Source of the DNA: Bacillota bacterium | Lineage (GTDB): Bacteria; Bacillota; Clostridia; Acetivibrionales; DSM-2933 | NCBI GenBank assembly: GCA_030705945.1 | Contig: JAUZPS010000188.1 | Span: forward strand, 1-8,155 | Reading direction: 5' to 3' | Length of the DNA: 8,155 bases | Shown: piece after piece, positions 1 through 5,403 of the stretch | Layout: every line of letters starts with the position of its first letter | Position numbering within the stretch: the stretch's first letter is position 1 | Position numbers and translations under genes: made by a program | The notes under the pieces: model-generated | The model's input: the letters and a program-made list of their open reading frames with translations, nothing else | Databases searched by the model: none | Told to the model about the DNA's origin: nothing

Positions 1-525
1 AGCAAGTTCCTTCTTTCCACTTTCAAAAAGCCCATGGGCAGCGAGCGCTGATAAACTTACAACTTCCTTTTTTATTCCGCCTTTCCAACCATTCGGATGG
101 CCCTTGATTTCATCATAAATGCTTTTAAGTTTGTCAATATCAGCTTTGCCGTCTTTGCATATACCTTTAATGTCCTCATAATCGGTTTTATCCTGTTCAT
201 CAATTTTGTTGCCTATATGATCTATCTTTTCACTCATCGAATTAACTGTGTCAACAACCGTATCAATGCGCGAGACCGCTGTTGATTCAGTACTTTCCAA
301 AGCATCTTCTCCTTTATCATTAATATCCTGAAGCTTGCTTACCGAATATAAATAGCTATATGAGGAAATCTCTTTTGCTGAATCGTCAATTGCATGCTGA
401 ATAATTGAGTGAATATATGCAATCCTCATAAAATAACCTATTGTAAGAATTACAAATATTATCAATGGTAAAATCAATGCAGCTTCAATTGTAAGCGAAC
501 CTCTTTTACTCATTAAACGCCTCAT
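1..525 (-). CDS. TadE-like minor pilin / pilus assembly protein, C-terminus beyond window
   Basis: This open frame of 175 codons runs off the left edge, so only the N-terminal part is seen. It starts at the ATG at 525, preceded by AAGAGG six bases upstream; an in-frame ATG at 513 is a weaker alternative. The start has the type IV prepilin-like pattern of a short basic leader (MRRLMSKRG), then SLTIEA with Glu at +5 after the Gly, then a hydrophobic helix at about residues 14-33. This is the layout of TadE-family pseudopilins, which are cleaved by the Tad prepilin peptidase and held in the cell membrane. After the helix the sequence is polar and heptad-like (about residues 60-130, rich in Asp, Lys, Ser and Ile), suggesting a coiled coil outside the membrane. 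It lies 112 bp after the DUF5702 gene, and 79 bp of that gap is an inserted repeat, so the genes were probably closely spaced in one operon. TadE-like is the best family call; the exact role is inferred from context. Confidence 0.8.
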   Translation of the reverse strand, partial: MRRLMSKRGSLTIEAALILPLIIFVILTIGYFMRIAYIHSIIQHAIDDSAKEISSYSYLYSVSKLQDINDKGEDALESTESTAVSRIDTVVDTVNSMSEKIDHIGNKIDEQDKTDYEDIKGICKDGKADIDKLKSIYDEIKGHPNGWKGGIKKEVVSLSALAAHGLFESGKKELA

Positions 526-561
526 AATATACCTCTTGGAGAAGATAATGTTTTAATAGCT

Positions 562-640
562 TAACTGGTCGTTTCAAAAACTTGATATAATGGTTTTTCG
601 TCATATAAATTTGAACAAGCATTTTTTTGAAACGCCCTTA
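562..640 (+). repeat. 79-bp MITE-like element, copy 1
   Basis: The element begins TAACTGGTCGTTTCAAAAA and ends TTTTTTGAAACGCCCTTA. Its ends form an imperfect terminal inverted repeat with the core CGTTTCAAAAA (11 bp perfect). Homology to the second copy (4115-4193, opposite orientation) starts and stops at a TA on both sides, which fits TA target duplication as seen with Tc1/mariner-IS630-type transposition. That mechanism is an inference. By eye, 73 of 79 positions match copy 2. It is too short to encode a transposase, so it would be a non-autonomous element moved in trans. Its right end overlaps the stop codon of the DUF5702 gene (638-640). It fills most of the gap between that gene and the next tadE-like gene. 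Confidence 0.8.
583..591 (+). promoter_or_regulatory. Extended -10 promoter-like motif in element copy 1
   Basis: The bases TGATATAAT match an extended -10 (TGnTATAAT) exactly. No good -35 hexamer lies 16-18 bp upstream. In this orientation a transcript would run antisense into the 3' end of the DUF5702 gene. The motif is conserved in copy 2. In AT-rich DNA such matches arise by chance, so this is a candidate only. Confidence 0.25.
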
Positions 641-3600
641 ATAACCTTTATAAACAATATGAGAGATTTTGTATCTGCCTTTGAATTTTCTTGGCATAAA
701 TGCCGATGTCATAAAGAAATATTTCACAGACACTACAGCTTCTACTCTCAGGTATGTATTATAATCAGAAAGCTTAAAATCCTTGCCCGTTTCTTTTGAC
801 ATGTTTAGCTGAATCAGATCTTGTATCCTCTTAAGCTTTTTATCGGGACTTGTAAAGAGAAGAAAGAGTCTTAGATAACCTGAATAGCCCATTTTAAGAA
901 GGTTGCCCTTTATGTTTGTTTTTACTGTAAAATTCATTTCATCAGAAGTTTTACCTTTTAGAGTCGATCCTTTGGATTTACCGCCGATTTTATCAATAAA
1001 GTCGCCAAGTTTGCTTTTTATTTTATCTTTGCCTGTGTTTTTAATACTTTGAATCTTTTTTGAAACTATATTATTAAGCTTTTCAGATAGGTTTTTACCG
1101 GCAGCGTCAAGCTTTACTCCAAGGGTGTTGTCTATTTTACTTATAACCTTCTTTTTTAGATTTTCCTTAGCGTCTTTTATAGCTGTTTTAATTTTTCCTA
1201 TAGTCTGCTCTTCAGCCTGATCAAGCTTATCTTTTAGCTCTTTTTCCTTTTTACCAAGAAAATCAGTTCCGATATTTTTTAAATCCTCAAAGTACTTTCT
1301 TTCTTGTTCCCTCAGATCTTCAATCATAGCGCTGTATCCTGCTTTTTTTAGTTCAGTTTCGGCTTCCGGGAAGTATTCTTTTACTGAGTTGTAGATTGCT
1401 TCATTAACATATACCATAACATCATCTACGCCCTGCTCATAATCCTCTGAAACGTCCTGTTTCGCCGCGTCCAGAGAATCTTTCAGGTCGTCAAATTTAG
1501 CTTCTGTTTTGCCTATCTCTGTAAAAATCGCGTTCTCAAAGGGTTTAAAAGCCGAGTCCAATACCTCCTCAACCTTTTGATCAATTGACTTAATCAATGT
1601 GTCTGATATTCCGCCGGTAACTTTAGTTATCTCACCCGTTATACCTTTATCAATACCTTCTGCTACCTGATCCGAGGTATAATCAATCACTTCATTAGCT
1701 TTACTCTTAATAAGCTTTTTAGTTTCTTCTATCGCCTTGCTTTTAAAAGACTCGGTCATTTTTTTAGCTAACGCCTTTGCCGTTCCTTTAGCTCCGCCTT
1801 CTATGCTCAATGTCCAGTCAGAATTCATTTTAAATATTGGCATATCTTCTCCTTGCATAATCATATACACATCTATCATCGACTCTGCGAAAGACCATGC
1901 AAGAAGAATCAGCGTTTGGACCAATGGTACTCCGAAGACGGTCCAACCAGCTATCGCTGTTGCCATTTCAAGCGCTATTGAAACCTTTTTGGGATCGCAA
2001 TAAATTGATATGCTGTTTAAGGCCCACCTAACCAGTAGTATCTGCCCTTTTATCCACATAATGTTGGTTGACTGAGAGCCGCTTCCATGAAGAATGTATT
2101 CCAATTCTGCAGTATCAAAGAAGGTATTGTCCCTTGTTGACATTTTATAACCTGTCAAATCATACTGAATGTCACCCTTAGAGTCAAGGTTCTTAGTTAC
2201 CGCATTTTTAAACATTCCCATTGCGTATTCATCTATGTAAAGCTCATCTCTCATATTCTTAAGCCCTGATGATATAATATCTGAAAGGCCATTGATGATT
2301 GATAATGCTTTTTTGGATGAGCCTGTACCGCTCTTGAAATCTAAATTTTCATCATTACTTGCGCCTTCGTAATCGGGGTTAAAACCAGAAGTATTGCTTA
2401 CAGAGACCTTTTTTAAGTCAGATAAGAATTTCAAATCGCTTTCTAGCAAATCTTTGATCTTATTCGCGCTGTCTTCCACCCCTCCTTGAGATGGTAAGCC
2501 GTCTTTAGGATATTTATCTTTATTTGATTCATCACTTTTTTTAATTTCCTCAAGCTGTTTATTACCAGCTTCCTCAATATCTTTCTTCATATCGCCGATT
2601 GAGGCTCGTGGATCATCAGCCTCCTTAGCTGCTTCCTGCCTCTTTTTAACATAATAATTTACACGTGGAATATTATTTATTAAAGACTGGATAGCATTTA
2701 TTGAAAGGCTGCTCTTTATTCGCCCATCCAAGCTGGAAGTAATAACGCCGGAAAGATCTTGTCCAATGGCGTTTGTATCAATTTTATTAATAATTTCGCT
2801 AATCTCTATGTACTTATTGCGATTGCTGTCAATCTCAGCAATTCTGTCATCAAGAACTTTTGTGTCTATTCCTTGTTTTTTGCTTTTAAGATCTGTTCTC
2901 ATAGACTCTGCGAAAGAACTTGAGTCTGAAGCTATATCAGAAGACAATTTATTTGCCATATCAACAACTTCTACCGATTTGCCTTTTATATCGCTAATGG
3001 CTTTTTTTGCGCTTTCAAAGGCTTCATTATCGGCCAGATCCTTATTTATATAGTTAACCAAATCTTCCTTCATCTTTATCGCGCTGTTTTTAAGATCAGG
3101 AATCAGTTTATTTTCAATATTATTAATATCTTTTTTTAAGTTTTCTATGGATTTATTAAAAGAATCCAGTCTTTCTTTATAATCTTTTTGAGCTTCCTCA
3201 TCATCTGAAGCAGGTTTTTGCGGAGGCGTCATTTTTGACAATTGTTTTTTCTTATCTTCCAAGAGATTTTGCTGTCTGACTCTCTCTGCTATTTTTGCTG
3301 AAATGTCATTGAGTCTATCAATTATATTATTATTTTTAGTCAGCGAATTAATATCAAAAGCTTTATCTGATAAAACCTCGGTATTTTGTCCCGCGCTATC
3401 TAATTTTTCATCGATATCCAATTTCTTTTCAAGAATCTTAGATTGCTCGCCAATATCTTTAAACGCGTACAGCTTATCTAGAAAATTATCCGCAATTTCC
3501 TTCGGCGCTCTGTACTTCATAAATTCAAGAATCTGTTGTTTAGCTATCTCAGGCTCTGATAAGTTGTACAGAGGATTTACCTTAATATCTTCAATTTTAT

Positions 3601-3976
3601 AATCAAACAGATTCAATGGCTTAGCTTTGTTTTTATTAAAAAAGTCCATGAACTGAGAATAATACTTGTCAAAGCCTTCTTTATCAGCGTTTCCCAATCC
3701 TTCGAACAGATTTTCTCCCAGGCCTTTTTGAAGGGCTTCCCTAATTGTGGCAGGATCATTGTCCGCCATTGCAAACATACCGTAAAGCTCTTTTAGGGTA
3801 TTATTGTATTCGGTTAACTGAGAAGTAGCCGAGGCATCAACAGCGCTCCTCGATTCAGATTCCGCGACTCTCATTCTGGCTCCATCAACGAGAGCTCCTG
3901 TCAACGCTATAAGAGCCAGCATAACAATACACAGAAATATTGAAATTGCGCCTTGTGTTTTTTTGAAAAAATTCAT
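638..3976 (-). CDS. Large DUF5702 domain protein of the Tad pilus cluster (TadG-like N-terminus)
   Basis: About 1,112 residues from the ATG at 3976, chosen because GGGTGG lies five bases upstream; a GTG at 3985 would add three residues. The N-terminus is a basic leader ending TQG, then AISIFLCIVMLALIALTGALVDGARMR: one membrane helix followed by the VDGAR segment and, about 30 residues on, LKELYGMFAMAD, all typical of DUF5702 proteins found in clostridial Tad loci. It resembles a prepilin signal, but position +5 is Phe rather than Glu, so processing is uncertain. Counting from the GTG, residues about 180-480 and 730-1000 are rich in Lys, Glu, Asp and Ile with heptad character, suggesting long coiled coils. 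A second hydrophobic stretch is at about 668-710. The conserved AELEYILHG lies near 625-633, and the C-terminal GYLRLFLLF...RIQDLIQLNM with YLRVEAVVSVKYFF closes the family domain. The role is inferred: a surface or tip component anchored in the membrane. It is large for the family as I know it. The stop TAA (640-638) lies at the boundary of an inserted repeat. Confidence 0.88.
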   Translation of the reverse strand: MNFFKKTQGAISIFLCIVMLALIALTGALVDGARMRVAESESRSAVDASATSQLTEYNNTLKELYGMFAMADNDPATIREALQKGLGENLFEGLGNADKEGFDKYYSQFMDFFNKNKAKPLNLFDYKIEDIKVNPLYNLSEPEIAKQQILEFMKYRAPKEIADNFLDKLYAFKDIGEQSKILEKKLDIDEKLDSAGQNTEVLSDKAFDINSLTKNNNIIDRLNDISAKIAERVRQQNLLEDKKKQLSKMTPPQKPASDDEEAQKDYKERLDSFNKSIENLKKDINNIENKLIPDLKNSAIKMKEDLVNYINKDLADNEAFESAKKAISDIKGKSVEVVDMANKLSSDIASDSSSFAESMRTDLKSKKQGIDTKVLDDRIAEIDSNRNKYIEISEIINKIDTNAIGQDLSGVITSSLDGRIKSSLSINAIQSLINNIPRVNYYVKKRQEAAKEADDPRASIGDMKKDIEEAGNKQLEEIKKSDESNKDKYPKDGLPSQGGVEDSANKIKDLLESDLKFLSDLKKVSVSNTSGFNPDYEGASNDENLDFKSGTGSSKKALSIINGLSDIISSGLKNMRDELYIDEYAMGMFKNAVTKNLDSKGDIQYDLTGYKMSTRDNTFFDTAELEYILHGSGSQSTNIMWIKGQILLVRWALNSISIYCDPKKVSIALEMATAIAGWTVFGVPLVQTLILLAWSFAESMIDVYMIMQGEDMPIFKMNSDWTLSIEGGAKGTAKALAKKMTESFKSKAIEETKKLIKSKANEVIDYTSDQVAEGIDKGITGEITKVTGGISDTLIKSIDQKVEEVLDSAFKPFENAIFTEIGKTEAKFDDLKDSLDAAKQDVSEDYEQGVDDVMVYVNEAIYNSVKEYFPEAETELKKAGYSAMIEDLREQERKYFEDLKNIGTDFLGKKEKELKDKLDQAEEQTIGKIKTAIKDAKENLKKKVISKIDNTLGVKLDAAGKNLSEKLNNIVSKKIQSIKNTGKDKIKSKLGDFIDKIGGKSKGSTLKGKTSDEMNFTVKTNIKGNLLKMGYSGYLRLFLLFTSPDKKLKRIQDLIQLNMSKETGKDFKLSDYNTYLRVEAVVSVKYFFMTSAFMPRKFKGRYKISHIVYKGY

Positions 3977-3994
3977 ATAATCCACCCTGTACTA

Positions 3995-4095
3995 AGGAAT
4001 GATTGAAAAGTTACTTCCGATTCTGAGCGGGTGTTCACAAGTTAAGTGAACACGTAAGCGAAGATTTTATCGAAAGTTATTTTTTCAACATTCCT
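3995..4095. repeat. Imperfect 101-bp palindromic element upstream of the DUF5702 gene
   Basis: The outer arms AGGAATG (3995-4001) and CATTCCT (4089-4095) pair perfectly. Next come TTGAAAA (4003-4009) with TTTTCAA (4082-4088), then TTACTTCCGAT (4011-4021) with ATCGAAAGTTA (4069-4079, two mismatches, one becoming G-U in the minus-strand RNA). A central hairpin has GTGTTCAC (4031-4038) and GTGAACAC (4046-4053) with a 7-base loop. The arms are therefore matched in several blocks across the whole element. It has no T-run after the stem on either strand, so it does not look like a terminator. It may be a MITE-like or REP-like insertion, or a structured leader of the DUF5702 mRNA, whose start is 18 bp downstream. 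Confidence 0.65.
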
Positions 4096-4114
4096 AAAAA
4101 TTGTATACCCATAA

Positions 4115-4193
4115 TAAGGGCGTTTCAAAAAATTCCTTGTTCAAGTTTATGAGACGAAAACCCATTATATCAAGTTTTTGAAACGACCAGTTA
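4115..4193 (-). repeat. 79-bp MITE-like element, copy 2 (inverted relative to copy 1)
   Basis: Read on the minus strand, this is the same 79-bp element as at 562-640, with six mismatches, all between element positions 33 and 62. Both termini match copy 1 perfectly, including the flanking TA on each side. The terminal inverted repeat core CGTTTCAAAAA / TTTTTGAAACG is at 4121-4131 and 4175-4185. It lies between the tadE stop (4239) and the DUF5702 start, next to the unrelated palindrome at 3995-4095. No coding capacity is present. Confidence 0.8.
4164..4172 (-). promoter_or_regulatory. Extended -10 promoter-like motif in element copy 2, facing the DUF5702 gene
   Basis: On the minus strand the bases read TGATATAAT, an exact extended -10. 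The -35 region is poor. If used, it would start a transcript of roughly 180 nt leader before the DUF5702 ATG, running through the rest of the element and the 101-bp palindrome. This could give the DUF5702 and downstream tadE-like genes expression separate from the pilin promoter. Its presence in both copies reflects common descent of the element, not independent selection. Confidence 0.3.
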
Positions 4194-4238
4194 TTTTTTT
4201 GATACTACCTAAAAGCCGCTAAACTATAGCAACTTGTG

Positions 4239-4928
4239 TCAATATAAAAAGCTTTTCAACTTGTCTGAAAGCTTATCGAAGGCTCCGTTTACCTTATCTA
4301 AGACTCCTTCAAGCTTTCCTCCAGTCTTCTGGTCAATTTCTCTTACCGTATCAACAGTAAAATCCGTGTTTCTTACAAACTCAACCGGATCGCTTATAAC
4401 AGCTTCAGAATTTGCTGATATTTTTAACGCTGATTCAAAGCCGAAACTTTTAAGCAGCCCCTTAAGTGGAAAATCATAATCTTCCTCAATGCTTACCTTA
4501 AGCTTTTTGTAAATTATATAATCATCTATATCGCACCTTACAGATAAACTGCCGCTTTTTAATTGTGAGAGATTATTTTTACTCAGAATAGTATATTTTG
4601 AAACGCTGTTTTTGACGAAAGCGTTAACCTTATCCACTTTTTTCTGCTTTTCACCGCCCGATATAAATTCACTGAACCGCCAGTACAGGGAAGTATCAGC
4701 TATTTCCTTTTTATCCATATATTCAATATACATGTCTCTTTTCGAGTTGTTCCATACATCAGCTCCTCTTTGAGCAGCTGTGTTTGCTATTGATTTTATG
4801 TATGACTGCTGGTAAAGAAAAACGCATATATATATAAGAACAATTAAGCTAATAATTACAGTAGGAACAATAATAGACGCTTCAACAGTAATACTTCCTC
4901 TTTTATTGTCTTTTAGTTTAAATTGCAA
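4239..4928 (-). CDS. TadE-like minor pilin / pilus assembly protein
   Basis: About 229 residues from the TTG at 4928, chosen because AGGTGAT lies four bases upstream and would line up with the 16S rRNA tail. The GTG at 4937, three codons earlier, overlaps that site and has no Shine-Dalgarno of its own. The N-terminus is a basic leader (KDNKRG) followed by SITVEAS with Glu at +5, then a hydrophobic helix of about 22 residues (IIVPTVIISLIVLIYICVFLYQ). This is the TadE/TadG-like prepilin pattern. The helix is followed by SYIKSIANTAAQRGADVW, matching the family's conserved region after the membrane segment. The rest is a soluble, mostly polar domain with a Lys- and Asp-rich amphipathic end. In characterised Tad systems TadE is a pseudopilin cleaved by the prepilin peptidase and needed for pilus assembly; that role is carried over from the family. 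A 221-bp gap with an inverted repeat separates it from the pilin gene. Confidence 0.85.
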   Translation of the reverse strand: MQFKLKDNKRGSITVEASIIVPTVIISLIVLIYICVFLYQQSYIKSIANTAAQRGADVWNNSKRDMYIEYMDKKEIADTSLYWRFSEFISGGEKQKKVDKVNAFVKNSVSKYTILSKNNLSQLKSGSLSVRCDIDDYIIYKKLKVSIEEDYDFPLKGLLKSFGFESALKISANSEAVISDPVEFVRNTDFTVDTVREIDQKTGGKLEGVLDKVNGAFDKLSDKLKSFLY

Positions 4929-4932
4929 CAGT

Positions 4933-4939
4933 ATCACCT
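4933..4939 (-). promoter_or_regulatory. Ribosome binding site deciding the tadE-like start
   Basis: AGGTGAT on the minus strand matches the extended Shine-Dalgarno (AGGAGGTGAT) and ends four bases before the TTG at 4928. It overlaps the upstream GTG at 4937, which argues against that GTG as the start. Confidence 0.5.
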
Positions 4940-5035
4940 ATCTTTTTGAGAAATAATACATAAAAAGGAAAATCCCTTTTCGGCTGTTCGGCGCAACAAG
5001 TAAAACTTATAATATATGACTTATAATGAAGAACG

Positions 5036-5103
5036 GGAAATTATGGCGGCTGTGTGTCTATCAGCATTAATGCCGATAAATCCTATGAGACGCCATAATT
5101 TCC
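5036..5103 (-). repeat. 68-bp structured inverted repeat between the pilin and tadE-like genes
   Basis: Outer arms of 13 bp pair perfectly: GGAAATTATGGCG (5036-5048) with CGCCATAATTTCC (5091-5103). Inside lies a second hairpin at 5059-5078; in the minus-strand RNA it reads UAUCGGCAUUAAUGCUGAUA, eight pairs including one G-U around a UUAA loop. No T-run follows on the minus strand, so it is not a standard terminator. Possible roles are an mRNA 3'-end stabiliser or processing site that lets the pilin message outlast the rest of the operon, or a small palindromic mobile element. No target duplication is evident. Confidence 0.65.
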
Positions 5104-5113
5104 AAATAAAGAA

Positions 5114-5134
5114 ACAAATTCTGCGATTGCGCAG
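5114..5134 (-). terminator. Weak terminator-like hairpin after the pilin gene
   Basis: On the minus strand CTGCG-CAAT-CGCAG forms a 5-bp stem 15 bases after the pilin stop codon, followed by AATTTGTTTCTTT. The stem is short and the T-rich tail is broken, so it would be at best a partial terminator that reduces read-through to the tadE-like gene. It is followed directly by the large inverted repeat at 5036-5103. Confidence 0.3.
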
Positions 5135-5149
5135 TATCATGTCAAACAT

Positions 5150-5377
5150 TTAAGATGTTGACTTTGAAATGCTCATCGTAGGCATTTCTGAAGCTGATGG
5201 TTTGCTTACTGCATCTTCACTTCCATCAAACAGTTTTTTTAATATTTGATTTAAGAAGTTAAAAATTGCCTTTCGAAATATCATAGCCAACCCGACTAAT
5301 ACTGCAATAATAATGACGATCTCGACTGTTCCTAATCCGTCTTCCTCTTTTAAAAAGCTTTTTATAAGGGAAATCAT
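5150..5377 (-). CDS. flp: Flp1-type IVb prepilin (probable major Tad pilin)
   Basis: A 75-residue protein with the layout of the Flp1-like pilins of clostridial Tad loci. The leader MISLIKSFLKEEDG ends in Gly14, the likely prepilin peptidase cleavage site. The mature protein starts LGTVE with Glu at +5 and continues as a hydrophobic helix (IVIIIAVLVGLAMIF) that would pack into the fibre. The classical Flp Glu-Tyr pair is Glu-Ile here, as in Flp1-like proteins. After the helix come a short amphipathic part (FLNQILKKLF) and a Ser/Thr-rich tail of about 25 residues. The start ATG is preceded by the window's best Shine-Dalgarno (5386-5395). That fits high expression of a major subunit. The gene lies 26 bp after tadC, with a hairpin region downstream. 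The gene symbol follows family usage; the peptidase is not in the window. Confidence 0.88.
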   Translation of the reverse strand: MISLIKSFLKEEDGLGTVEIVIIIAVLVGLAMIFRKAIFNFLNQILKKLFDGSEDAVSKPSASEMPTMSISKSTS

Positions 5378-5385
5378 TTCTCACT

Positions 5386-5395
5386 TCACCTCCTT
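5386..5395 (-). promoter_or_regulatory. Very strong ribosome binding site of the pilin gene
   Basis: AAGGAGGTGA on the minus strand is a full-length Shine-Dalgarno match, eight bases before the pilin ATG at 5377. It is clearly stronger than the sites before the other genes here, as expected for a major structural subunit. Confidence 0.75.
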
Positions 5396-5403
5396 CATAA
5401 AAA

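Noticed and set aside
97..285. Plus-strand open frames opposite the minus-strand genes (also 1737-2003, 2766-3053, 3303-3602, 4234-4479, 5609-6025)
   Set aside because: Each lies opposite a well-supported family gene, shows no recognisable domain and has the hydrophobic, Ser/Leu-rich look of antisense frames of Lys/Glu-rich genes.
590..799. Plus-strand open frame beginning inside the 79-bp element
   Set aside because: It runs antisense through the conserved C-terminus of the DUF5702 protein, has no Shine-Dalgarno and no recognisable domain; the ATG is part of the repeat.
4963..4980. AAAAGG/CCTTTT hairpin just upstream of the tadE-like gene
   Set aside because: A 6-bp stem of mainly A-T pairs is too weak to call as a terminator or operator.
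5005..5027. Direct repeat ACTTATAAT, twice within 23 bp
   Set aside because: Short and AT-only in an AT-rich gap; no matching -35 or known operator on the coding strand, so chance is sufficient.
526..5149. CRISPR array, tRNA or integrase attachment site among the repeats
   Set aside because: The repeats are inverted, few and of different types, with no regular spacing, no cloverleaf and no integrase gene nearby.
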